Positions 9,638 through 18,842 of a DNA stretch of 64,000 bases are shown here, piece after piece. The number at the start of each line of letters is the position of its first letter. Within the stretch, counting starts at the first letter, position 1. The DNA is taken from NCBI GenBank assembly GCA_001304875.1, contig BBZO01000012.1:30478-94477 (forward strand), written 5' to 3'. Origin of the DNA: Clostridia bacterium UC5.1-2E3. GTDB lineage: Bacteria; Bacillota; Clostridia; Lachnospirales; Lachnospiraceae. Below the pieces are notes generated by a model. That model saw only the letters and a list, made by a program, of their open reading frames with translations. It searched no databases and was not told the origin of the DNA. Made by a program: the position numbers and the translations under genes.

Positions 9638-10507
9638 TTACCGGTGAAGGGCGGCCATCTGGAACTGCTTGGGGCTCATGCCCGTGTGCTTTTTGAAGGC
9701 GCGGCTGAAGTGGGAGAGGTTGTTGTAGCCCACCTGGCTGCACACCTGCTCCACGGTCATGTGGTTTAAAAGCAGCTCCTTGGCCTTCATCAGCCGGCAG
9801 TTGATGAGATACTGGTTGGGCGAGGTGCCGGTCACACTCTTGAAGAGGCTGCACAGATAGAACTTGTTGATGTAGAACTGCTGTGACAGCGTGTCCAGCG
9901 TGATGTCGTCCCAGTAGTATTTGTGGATAAAGTTCATCACATTGTATACCAGGCTGTAGTTCTGGGAGATCGTGGGAGCCGTGATATTGTGATAGTCCCG
10001 GTACATGGCGTTCACGCGCAGAAGGAGCTCGATCAGCAGGATCTTCACAAACAGATCGCTGCCGTAAAGCTGGGCGTTCTCCGGACTTCTGTAGTCGGTG
10101 ATGCGGACCAGGATATCGGTGAGCAGGCTGGCTTGCCCGTCGGAAAGCGGCAGAAGGTTCGGATCCGACGTCGGCCGGAAGAAAAAGCACTCCAGCAAGT
10201 TGGTCTTGTCGGAGGATAAAAGCTCCAGGTATTCCGGCCGGAAGGAGACCACATACCGCTCGCTTGGCCCAGGCTTTACCGTGTTGATCATGTGCAGATC
10301 CATGTTATTGAAAAGCAGCAGGGAGTTTTTGGGAAGCATGTAGGTCTGTTCGCCCACCGCGCACATCATGCCGTCGGAAAGGATCAGCATGATTTCAAAC
10401 TCGTCGTGAATATGAAAATTGTGCTGTTCGTTAGCTGATGTTATCTTGTGAAAAATGGAAAAATCTTCCTTTATCTTTTCTTTTACAATCTCTGTCTGGT
10501 TGACCAT
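9638..10507 (-). CDS. AraC family transcriptional regulator
   Basis: Intact, 289 residues. The N-terminal cupin-like sensor contains HNFHIHDEFEIMLI and a following LLLFNNMDLH beta segment. The C-terminal AraC domain has two HTH units: ITLDTLSQQFYINKFYLCSLFK, then VEQVCSQVGYNNLSHFSRAFKK with HTGMSPKQF. Such regulators usually activate sugar or detoxification genes and bind direct half-sites. The divergent Fe-S aldo/keto reductase is the likely target. Three CTTGTGAAA repeats lie in or beside the intergenic gap. Confidence 0.93.
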   Translation of the reverse strand: MVNQTEIVKEKIKEDFSIFHKITSANEQHNFHIHDEFEIMLILSDGMMCAVGEQTYMLPKNSLLLFNNMDLHMINTVKPGPSERYVVSFRPEYLELLSSDKTNLLECFFFRPTSDPNLLPLSDGQASLLTDILVRITDYRSPENAQLYGSDLFVKILLIELLLRVNAMYRDYHNITAPTISQNYSLVYNVMNFIHKYYWDDITLDTLSQQFYINKFYLCSLFKSVTGTSPNQYLINCRLMKAKELLLNHMTVEQVCSQVGYNNLSHFSRAFKKHTGMSPKQFQMAALHR

Positions 10508-10792
10508 GATAGCACCTCCTGTTGTAATGACTTAATTATCACTGATTCGTAGTGTTATTTTATGTACTATCTTGTGAAAAACTTGCACTATATTGTGGAG
10601 TTTTGAAAGGGAAGGCATATTTTGGTGAGTTGCGCTATGTTTGGAAAGCCATTTTCCAGAAATCCCCAATTTTTTGATAAATTTTAAAAATCAATAATTA
10701 ATGCAAAAAATATATTCGGATGACTTGTGAAAGGAAATGTGTTAAAATAAATAGAATACGACCGCAAGGCAACACAAAAAGGAGGGAATGTT
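10508..10792. promoter_or_regulatory. AraC/aldo-keto reductase intergenic region with repeated CTTGTGAAA
   Basis: A 285-bp AT-rich divergent gap. CTTGTGAAA occurs at 10571 and 10724, plus one copy just inside the AraC gene at 10445. These direct repeats are candidate half-sites for the AraC protein; this is inference from position and repetition. Confidence 0.4.
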
Positions 10793-11799
10793 TTGGAATA
10801 CGTAGAATTAGGAAAAACAGGGCTGAAGATATCAAGGCTCGGGTTTGGTGGAATCCCGATCCAGAAGATCGACGCGGAGGGGACCAGAAAGCTGGTGCTG
10901 CGCATGGCCGAGGCCGGCATCAACTACATCGACACGGCCCGCGGCTACACGGTCAGCGAGGCGTTTTTAGGAGAGGCGCTTCAGGGCGTCAGGGACAAAT
11001 TTGTGCTTGCTACCAAGAGCATGGCCAGGACGAAGGAGGCCATGGCCGCCGACATCGAGACAAGCCTTAAGAATTTAAAAACCGACTATATCGATCTCTA
11101 TCAGGTGCACAATCCGGGACCGGCGGAGCTGGACCAGATTCTGGCCGAGGGAGGCGCGCTGGAGGCACTCATGGAGGCGAAAAAGGCGGGAAAGATCGGG
11201 CATATCGGTCTCACTGCCCATCTGGAGGCGGTATTTGAGCGCGCCCTGGAGCTTCCCTGGGTGGAGACCATCATGTTCCCCTATAATATTGTGGAGAATC
11301 AGGGCGAGGCGCTGATGCGCCGCTGCACGGAGAAGGGCATCGGTTTCGTCTGTATGAAGCCGCTGGCAGGAGGCGCCATCGAGGACGGACGGCTGGCGCT
11401 GCGCTACATACTGGCCAATCCCGACGTGACTGTGGCGATCCCCGGCATGGCGGAGCTTTCGGAGATCGATAAGAATCTGGAGGCCGCGGAGGATAAGAGC
11501 CCCATTTCCGAGGACGAGCGTTCCCGGATGGAGACGGTGAAAAAGCAGCTTGGAACCAACTTCTGCCGCCGGTGCAACTACTGTGCGCCGTGCCCGCAGG
11601 GAGTGAATATTTCCGGCACCTTCCTGATGGCCGGATACCTGGAGCGGTACGGCCTTGCTGACTGGGCGAGGGAGCGCTACGCGTCGTTTCCGGTGAAGGC
11701 CGGCGCTGCGTGGAGTGCGGGCTGTGCGAGACCCGCTGTCCGTATCAGCTTCCCATCCGTGAGATGCTTAAAAACGCCGTGGCAAAGCTGGGCGAGTAA
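10793..11799 (+). CDS. Aldo/keto reductase with C-terminal 4Fe-4S clusters, frameshifted
   Basis: An aldo/keto reductase barrel (LGKTGLKISRLGFGGIP, NYIDTARGYT with catalytic Asp and Tyr, DLYQVHNPG) is followed by a ferredoxin-like tail. The first Cys motif is FCRRCNYCAPCPQ; the second becomes visible after adding one G near 11692 (GGCCGGCGCTGCG for GGCCGGGCGCTGCG) as RCVECGLCETRCPYQLPI. The TTG start follows AAAAAGGAGGG; the nearby ATG frame stops at once. Fe-S aldo/keto reductases are common in clostridia. The aminotransferase follows after 14 bp, so an operon is likely. Regulation by the divergent AraC protein is inferred. Confidence 0.85.
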
Positions 11800-11813
11800 G
11801 GAAAGGAGATCAT

Positions 11814-13009
11814 ATGCTTTCAGAGAAAATGATGAAATTAGGCAAAAAACGCTCCGTGATCCGTGAGCTTTTCGAGTACGGCAACAGGCGCAAAGCGGAG
11901 ATCGGGGCAGAGAACGTGTTCGATTTCAGCCTGGGAAATCCCAGCGTCAACCCGCCGGTCTGCGTGAAGGAGACCATAAAGCGCCTTCTGGAGACGGAGG
12001 ACGACATCGCGCTTCACGGCTACACCTCGGCCCAGGGCGACGCGAAGGTGCGCGAGGCTGTGGCAGATTATATTAATAGAAGTTTCGGGCGGCATCTGAC
12101 CGGCGGGCACATTTACATGACCGTGGGCGCGGCGGCCTCCCTGACCATCAGCCTTAAGGCCATGGCCGTGGAGGGCGACGAGTTTATCACCTTCTCCCCG
12201 TTCTTCCCGGAGTACCGCGTGTTCGTGGAGAACGCCGGCGGAGCGCTCAAGGTGGTTCCCTGCAACACAGAGGACTTTCAGATCGACCGGGAGCTCTTTG
12301 AGCAGGCCATCACGCCCGGCACCAAGCGGTTATTTTAAACTCGCCCAACAATCCCTCCGGCGTGGTGCTCTCGGAGGCGACCGTGAAGGGGATCTGCGAG
12401 GTGATGGAGAAGAAGCAGGCGGAGTACGGACACGCCATCTATCTGATCACCGACGAGCCCTACCGCGAGCTGGTCTACGACGACAATATCCAGGTGCCCT
12501 ACCTGATGAACTATTATAAGAACACACTGGTCTGCTACTCCTTCAGCAAATCCCTCTCGCTGCCCGGCGAGCGCATCGGCTATATCGCGGTCTGCGAGGA
12601 GATGGAGGAGTGGGAGGACATGTACGCGGCGATCTGCGGCGCGGGCCGTTCCATGGGCTATGTCTGCGCGCCCAGCCTGTTCCAGCGGGTGGCGGCGGAG
12701 TGCCTGGGGAAGACCGCGGACATTTCCATTTACAAGAAGAACCGGGATCTTCTCTATAACGGGCTGACGGCCAGCGGGTACCGCTGCGTGAAGCCGGACG
12801 GCGCTTTTTACCTTTTCGTGCAGGCGCTGGAGGAGGACGCCAATGCGTTCTGTGAGCGGGCCAAGAAGTACGAGCTTCTGCTGGTGCCCGGCGACGATTT
12901 CGGGTGCCCGGGATTCGTGCGGATTTCCTACTGCGTGACCACGGAGATGATTGAAAAATCGCTTCCGGCATTCGAGAAGCTGGCGGCGGAGTACCGCGGC
13001 CAGGCGTGA
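11814..13009 (+). CDS. Pyridoxal-phosphate aminotransferase, class I/II, frameshifted
   Basis: Fold-type I aminotransferase of about 398 residues. Markers in order: FSLGNPSVNPP, the cofactor-phosphate region YMTVGAAASLTISL, the substrate loop ILNSPNNPSGVVLS, YLITDEPYRELVYD with the pyridine-binding Asp, and CYSFSKSLSLPGERIGY carrying the Schiff-base Lys. One G is missing near 12329 (AAGCGG for AAGGCGG), which creates the false TAA. It shares a likely operon with the Fe-S reductase upstream and guaA downstream (53 bp). The amino donor and acceptor are unknown; PLP transaminases of this shape often act on aspartate, alanine or aromatic substrates. Confidence 0.88.
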
Positions 13010-13062
13010 AAACAGAAACTGTTTAAAAATAATAAAGATAAAAGACAGGAGGACGAAGGAAC

Positions 13063-14356
13063 ATGAAGCAGGACATGATCGTTGTACTGGATCTGGCAGC
13101 ACGGAGAACACCGTTCTCGCCAGAGCCATCCGGAGCCTGGGCGTCTACAGCGAGATATACCCCCACGACATCACGCCGGAGGAGCTGAAGGCGCTCCCCA
13201 ATGTGAAGGGAATCATTCTCTACGGCGGCCCGAACCACATCGTGGACGGCGTACGCATTGACGTGAATCCGGAAATCTACGGGCTGGGCATCCCGGTGAT
13301 GTCCATCGCCCACGAGCTCTCCAGAGCAGAAACGGCGTACGCCGCCTGGGAGGAGGCCGAGCCGCAGCTTAAGGCGTTCGTGTTTGACACCTGCGGGGCC
13401 GAGGCCAACTGGAACATGAAGAATTTCGTCGAGGACCAGGTGGAGCTCATACGCCGCCAGGTCGGCGATAAGAAGGTGCTGCTGGCGCTCTCCGGCGGCG
13501 TGGACAGCTCGGTGGTGGCCGCGCTCCTCATCAGAGCCATCGGCCGGCAGCTGGTCTGCGTGCACGTGAATCACGGGCTGATGAGAAAGGGAGAGTCCGA
13601 GAGCGTCATCGAGGTGTTTAAGAACCAGATGGACGCCAACCTCATTTACGTGGACGCCACGGAGCGGTATCTGACGAAGCTGGCCGGCGTGGCGGACCCG
13701 GAGCAGAAGAGAAAGATCATCGGCGCGAGTTTATCCGCATCTTCGAGGAGGAGGCCAGAAAGCTGGAGGGCATCGATTTCCTGGCGCAGGGAACCATTTA
13801 CCCGGATATCGTGGAGAGCGGGACGAAGACGGCGAAGATCGTGAAATCCCATCACAACGTGGGCGGCCTTCCGGAGGATCTGAAATTCCAGCTCGTGGAG
13901 CCTCTCCGCCAGCTTTTTAAGGACGAGGTGAGACAGTGCGGCGTGGAGCTGGGACTGCCGGATGAGATGGTATACCGCCAGCCGTTCCCGGGCCCCGGCC
14001 TGGGCGTGCGCTGCCTTGGCGCCATCACCAGGGAGAGGCTGGAGGCCGTGCGCGAGGCCGACGCGATCCTGCGCGAGGAGTTTAAGAACGCGGGGCTGGA
14101 TAAGAAGGTGTGGCAGTATTTCACCATCGTCCCGGACTTCAAGTCCGTGGGTGTGCGCGACAACGCCAGATGCTTCGAGTACCCGGTCATCATCCGCGCG
14201 GTGAACACCGTGGACGCCATGAGCGCCACCATCGAGCAGATCGACTGGCCGGTTCTCTTAAAGATCACCGACCGCATTATGAAGGAAGTGAAGAATGTCA
14301 ACCGCGTGTGCTACGACTTAAGTCCGAAGCCGAATGCGACGATTGAGTGGGAATAG
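13063..14356 (+). CDS. guaA: GMP synthase with degenerate, shortened glutaminase domain, frameshifted
   Basis: The ATP-pyrophosphatase domain is complete: [51 protein letters not shown] and the C-terminal dimer domain ending KPNATIEWE. It adenylates XMP and aminates it to GMP. The amidotransferase part is short: SGGVDSS begins near residue 144, against about 230 in standard GuaA. Where GICYG should provide the nucleophile, the protein reads [12 protein letters not shown], without Cys. Glutamine hydrolysis in cis is therefore unlikely; it may use ammonia or a partner. Frame repairs: CTGGCAGC to CTGGGCAGC near 13097, and GCGAG to GCGGAG near 13725. Repaired length is 431 residues. Confidence 0.88.
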
Positions 14357-14365
14357 AAATTACAT

Positions 14366-14410
14366 CCCCCGGAAAGCCCGTATTTATGCGGGATTTCCGG
14401 GGCTTTGAGC
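14366..14410 (+). terminator. Terminator after guaA
   Basis: CCCCGGAAA pairs with TTTCCGGGG, with an inner CCCG/CGGG, followed by CTTTG. The T-tract is weak. Confidence 0.7.
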
Positions 14411-14459
14411 TTATTTCTGCTTAAAAAGGATTGCTTCTGTTCACGGCAAAATGGTGGTT

Positions 14460-15181
14460 TTATGTAAGTAAAAAAGTTAAAACCATTGCTATGGCAGTAC
14501 TGGACAATGTCCCTACCAAAAATTTTTCGGTGAAATTTTGATCTGCAAATTGTTTATACCTTGCAAAACTTTTAGCAGTCAAAACAAATCCGATGGTTCC
14601 GATTTCATTATGGATTATTAATACTGCAATGATCAAACGTTCCAGTTTTCCAATTAGACTTCCTGCGGGAGGGGTATTGGAAGACACTGAATGATCTTCA
14701 GAAGATATATATGCCGTAAGTTTTTTTACAAATACAGAAGCCGGATTGAAAAGCAGTATGATTAACAGGACGTAATTTATAATTTTTTCAGATGAAAATG
14801 GAATACCCATGATCTCAAATGCACTGTCAAAATAAGAAGGCAGCCGAAATAAACATACCCCGGCACAAATGCTTATAATATGAAGAATTTGATCCATACA
14901 GAATGCCGCCAGATCCATTTGCGGAGAATTGCGATACCTGTTGCAAATATGTATTTTTACAGCATCAATTATAAAATGAATACCAACGATAAACAATCCT
15001 GCTTTAATTGCTTCTGAGAAAGGAATACATAAAATAAGACAGCTCTCCAGGGTTAAAAATACACTCCAATATGATACCATAAATATTTCCGATGTTGATA
15101 TTTATTTATGGCCCATGAATCTGGCTGAAAATAAAAATCTGCCAGAAAATGTGCAGATAGAATCAACATGAGCAGCGTCAA
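14460..15181 (-). CDS. DUF3307 membrane protein (SatD partner), frameshifted
   Basis: Polytopic membrane protein of about 240 residues. The N-terminus LILSAHFLADFYFQPDSW is the DUF3307 signature; later come HFIIDAVKI, MDQILHI, KLERLIIAVLI and LTAKSFARYKQF with GTLSSTAIA, all typical of the family. One T is missing near 15073 (five T where six keep frame). It probably starts at a TTG overlapping the satD stop codon, implying translational coupling. DUF3307 proteins regularly follow satD; their biochemical role is unknown. Base composition is AT-rich compared with guaA next door. Confidence 0.8.
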
Positions 15182-16062
15182 CTCAATTCCTCCAATCTCT
15201 CTATATTTTTCATATCGTAAAGTGCGGCTAAGGCCATATTTCTTGCAATATATATGTTTCCGCTGTCTAAAGAACGTGCCACAGTCTGTCTTTTTATAGC
15301 GAGAATGTTTGCCAGTTCACTTTGAATCCCCCGTTGTTTACCGCTGGTAATAAAAAATGCCCCTTGCTTTAACTGCTTATAAAAGTTTTCTTTTGGATGA
15401 GTTCTTTCCGGCTCCAGTTGATCCAATGTCAGATCAATGTGGTCGAATGGAAGATCTCTATTGCTTTGAAATACTTTGTGATCGAATCTGCTTTTTTCTG
15501 TCAGCAATTCTTCTATCAGGTCGAGAGGCCATTCGATTTCACTATCCAGATACACCGGAAACAGTATTTCTGTAGCGAGAAACAGTTGATTCTGATTCAC
15601 GCTTAAATTCTCTGATATCGTGGACGCTCCTCCGATTATTGTATTGAGTACAACATCTTTTTGCGTGTTACTATATAGCAGTGCCGGATATCCTTCCGTA
15701 TCATCCGTAGAATTAATTGCATGCCGGGCATAGTGATAAGCCTGGCCATCCTGACTTGTGGTCCCTCTATTTGAAATCTGCAGGTTCCAGGTTCCAACCC
15801 CTATGCCAGCCCGTATTTTTATCGGATACAAATATATTGAAAAAAGTCTGTAAAATAAATATGCAGATTCTGCCGTCGAAAAAAGCCCCTGTATTTCATC
15901 ACCCGCACTAAAATCTACTGCGCGCAAAATATTTTTATAAAACGCTTTGTTTAAAAAATTGATCGCCTGAATCATGTGGTTCTGGATCAGATATCGATCT
16001 GAGTCTGAATAAGATCTTGAGTTTCTCAAGTCCATAATTAAAGCGGCATACTTTTGTTCCAC
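15178..16062 (-). CDS. satD: SatD family protein
   Basis: About 294 residues. The N-terminus EQKYAALIMDLRNSR and DFSAGDEIQGLF, IRAGIGVGTW resemble the SatD family, which looks like a degenerate nucleotide-cyclase fold. The C-terminus has a helix-turn-helix (IQSELANILAIKRQTVARSL), so DNA binding and self-regulation are plausible. The start chosen is a GTG 7 bp after GAGGTGAT; the longer frame has no ribosome site. It lies upstream of and coupled to the DUF3307 gene. Streptococcal SatD has been linked to acid tolerance; no function is established here. Tandem 29-bp repeats sit in its promoter region. Confidence 0.8.
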   Translation of the reverse strand: MEQKYAALIMDLRNSRSYSDSDRYLIQNHMIQAINFLNKAFYKNILRAVDFSAGDEIQGLFSTAESAYLFYRLFSIYLYPIKIRAGIGVGTWNLQISNRGTTSQDGQAYHYARHAINSTDDTEGYPALLYSNTQKDVVLNTIIGGASTISENLSVNQNQLFLATEILFPVYLDSEIEWPLDLIEELLTEKSRFDHKVFQSNRDLPFDHIDLTLDQLEPERTHPKENFYKQLKQGAFFITSGKQRGIQSELANILAIKRQTVARSLDSGNIYIARNMALAALYDMKNIERLEELS

Positions 16063-16118
16063 ATTTATCACCTCGTTGTCACTATAACACATAAAGATGA
16101 AAAGCGCAAATAAATTAC

Positions 16119-16184
16119 GCTGCTATTCGATTTTGCAGCTTATAAAGGCTGCTATTTTTATTTGCAGCTTTTATAGGCTGCTAT
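16119..16184. repeat. Two and a half 29-bp tandem repeats upstream of satD
   Basis: Two 29-bp units, at 16119-16147 and 16148-16176, share GCTGCTATT at the start and TTTGCAGCTT in the middle; a third partial GCTGCTATT follows. Within and between units GCAGC and GCTGC form inverted pairs 8 bp apart. This is the only structured sequence between satD and the divergent methyltransferase. It is likely an operator array, possibly for the SatD C-terminal HTH (inference). Confidence 0.7.
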
Positions 16185-16331
16185 TAATGGAGGATCTAGG
16201 AACATTTCTGGTGAGAAGGTATAACGTTTGCAGCGCCAGTGCTCCTCTGGCCCGTTTGCCGTTCGAATCCCTTGGCAATTCCATGGCTTTTGTGATACTA
16301 TTTTGATATTGGAAAATAGATTGGAGAAACC

Positions 16332-18436
16332 ATGAAACATCAGACGGAGCCGTCCGGCGGATTTTTGCCGCTGGGCGAACTGTGCAGACGGCTGTCGATC
16401 TCGAAGGCGACGGCGAAAAACTGGATACGGCTTGGAAAGCTGGAGGTGCAGTCCGGCGGGGCGGAAGAGCCCCGGTTCTCCCGCAGGTATGTAGAGGAGC
16501 TGGAGCAGAAAATCCGTTCCGGCGAGCTTCCCTGGCTGAAAAGCCGCAGAAACAAGCTGGGCATCCGTGAAAAGAGCCTGTACCGGGATTACATCTCCCA
16601 TCCGGGAAACCGGCAGGCGGTGGAGGAGATTCTGACATCCGTGAGACTGGCGGAGACGGACAGGGAGAGAGGCGCGCAAACCAGCGGAACCGGCGGCGGG
16701 CCCAGGGCTTCACAGATCGGGAGCTTCGCGCAGTGCTCGCCAATGCCGCCATGCAGCTTTACAGCCAGGCGAAGGAGAGCGGGAAACCTCGTACGGAGCC
16801 GGACATGCAGAAGCAGGACGAGGTGTTCCGGCGGCTTCTCTGTGATCTGCTGGAAACAGGGAGCGCCGCAGAGAACGGCACTCTGGCCCGATCAGCGTCA
16901 GCGCAGACCCCAACACGGATGCCGGCACCGGCAGATCCCGCGCTGGCAAAGAAATTCGTCTTTGTCCCAGGCGAGGACACGCTGGGTTTTATCTATCTGT
17001 CCCTGCGGGACATGAACCACCGGAAAAATTCCGGCGCGTACTACACGCCATCCGCGGTGGCAGACCGGCTGCTGGAGGAGGTGAAAAAAGACCGGGAAAG
17101 CGCGTCTTCCATCTGCGATCCCTGCTGCGGAACAGGAAATTTCCTTCTGCGTCTGGCGGCGGACGGCGCGGGACTGGAAGCCCTCTACGGACAGGACGTC
17201 GATCCGCTCAGCGTCGCTCTGCTGCGCATCAACCTGTTTCTGCAGTGCCCGCAGACTTCGCCGGAGATTTTGTATACCCACTTTATCTGCGGAGATACGC
17301 TCCGGGAGACATTTTCACGCAGGTTCGATCTTGTGCTGGGAAATCCGCCCTGGGGCGGCCGGTTTTCGCCGGAGGAGACGGAGTTTCTCCTGGAACATTA
17401 CAGAACCGCCGGGCGGCGGGGCACGGAGTCCTGCGACGTGTTCGTGGAGAAAGCCCTGTCCATGCTGGAGCGGGGCGGGACGCTGGCCTTTGTGCTGCCG
17501 GAGGCAGTGCTTACGGTGGCGTCCCATCGAAAGGTGAGGGAGCTTCTCTGGGAGAAAGCGTCCTTCCGGTTTGCGGTCTATTTAAAACAGGCGTTTCACG
17601 GCGTGCAGTGCCCGGCGGTGATTCTGGGGCTGCGCCTGGACGGAAAGGGAGAGACCGCGGGCTGCCGGGTGTCCTGGAATGCGGATGGAGCCTGTTTCTC
17701 CTATACAGTGGGAGAGGAAAGGCGGTTTGAGGACGGTATGCTGTCCTTTCACATCACCGATGAGGAGGACGCATGTCTGCGGGCCATGGAGGAGGTTGCG
17801 GGGGCGGTGTCCCTTAAGAATAACGCCCGGTTCGCGCTGGGAATCGTCACCGGGGACAACCGGGGACTGGTAAGGAGCCGGGAAGAGCGGTCAGAGGTTT
17901 GCGAGCCGGTACTAAGGGGCAGCGACATCTTCCGCTATGCCGTCCGTCCATCGGGAAATTACCTGGAATTTGAGCCCGGACGTTTTCAGCAGACAGCGCC
18001 GGAGGAGTGCTACCGGGCGCCGGAGAAGCTCGTGTACCGCTTCATCGGGGAGATGCCGGTATTCGCCCGCGATGCCGGGCGGACGCTGACGCTCAACAGC
18101 TGCAACATCCTGATTCCGCAGGTGGAAGGAATGGGCATAAAATACATTCTGGCAATCTTAAACTCCCGGGCGGCGGCATTCTATATGGAAAGAAAATTCA
18201 ATTCTGTGAAAATGCTGCGCTCCCATCTGGAAAAGCTGCCGGTTCCGCCGGCGGATGAGAAGACAAAACGGGAAATCGAGGAATCTGTGGAGCGCCTGGA
18301 ACGGACGCCGGATGATTTTTCCGTCCTCTACGACGCATTGGATCAGAAAATCATGGAACTCTACGGGCTGGGGGAAAAAGAGAAAAAGATGATCTGGCGT
18401 TCCCTGGAAGGAAAGAATCTTTTCTTTCCGAGATGA
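16332..18436 (+). CDS. Solo N6-adenine DNA methyltransferase with N-terminal HTH, frameshifted
   Basis: About 701 residues. Residues 17-60 resemble a MerR/excisionase-type HTH (LGELCRRLSISKATAKNWIRLGKLEV). The methyltransferase core follows: GAYYTPSAVADRLL, motif I DPCCGTGNFLLRL, and motif IV LGNPPWGG, marking an N6-adenine enzyme. The C-terminal third (LRGSDIFRYAV, YILAILNSRAAAFYMERKF, LEKLPVPP) resembles a TaqI-type target-recognition domain. One base is missing near 16690 in a GGGCCC run. No restriction gene is adjacent and no nuclease motif is visible, so it looks like an orphan methylase. A type IIG-like enzyme without nuclease is the alternative. Confidence 0.85.
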
Positions 18437-18455
18437 TCTGCCGGCCGGGCGCCTC

Positions 18456-18743
18456 TCACCGGAGGCACCCGTGTCCGTGATGCCGGGCGTGGCCGGCGCT
18501 TTCATCCGCGCAGCGGGAATGGCAGGCGTCGGTTTCGTCTGTGCACAGATAATCGCAGATGCCGTCGCCGTCCCGGTCACAGTGGCTGTGATCTGCCGTG
18601 CAGGAGCAGGCCGGTTCATAGGTTCTGTGGTGTCCGCGGCCTTCCCCGCAGTGAAAATAAGGGGCGGCAAGTGCAGGAGCGGCGAAAAGAAGCGCCGCCG
18701 CGCAGGCCAGGGCCGCCGCGGGTGCGAAAGAATATTTTCTCAT
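18456..18743 (-). CDS. Small secreted Cys/His-rich protein
   Basis: 95 residues. A clear Sec signal peptide (RKYSFAPAAALACAAALL, ending ALAA) leads to a mature part of about 68 residues with nine Cys and nine His. It contains DRDGDGICDYL, an EF-hand-like acidic loop, and a His-rich end (ARHHGHGC). Metal binding outside the cell is plausible, but the family is not identified. The ATG follows GGAGGGATTGCC, and TTGTAT, 16 bp, TATACT upstream gives a credible promoter. It is convergent with the methyltransferase and divergent from the Fe-S gene. A much longer frame covering it on this strand is not coding. Confidence 0.7.
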   Translation of the reverse strand: MRKYSFAPAAALACAAALLFAAPALAAPYFHCGEGRGHHRTYEPACSCTADHSHCDRDGDGICDYLCTDETDACHSRCADESAGHARHHGHGCLR

Positions 18744-18842
18744 GGCAATCCCTCCGGATTCAAATAAAAATTTACCTGTACCTACAGTATAGCACGTATA
18801 AAAAAGAATACAATTAAATTTTAGAGAAAGGACGGCGGTAAA

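Noticed and set aside
13063..14356. Programmed frameshifting in guaA and other broken genes
   Set aside because: No conserved slippery site with downstream structure; the breaks are scattered over many unrelated genes and fit random homopolymer loss.
16250..16285. tRNA-like fragment around GTTCGAATCCC
   Set aside because: Only a T-arm-like sequence is present; no acceptor, D-arm or anticodon arm could be built around it.
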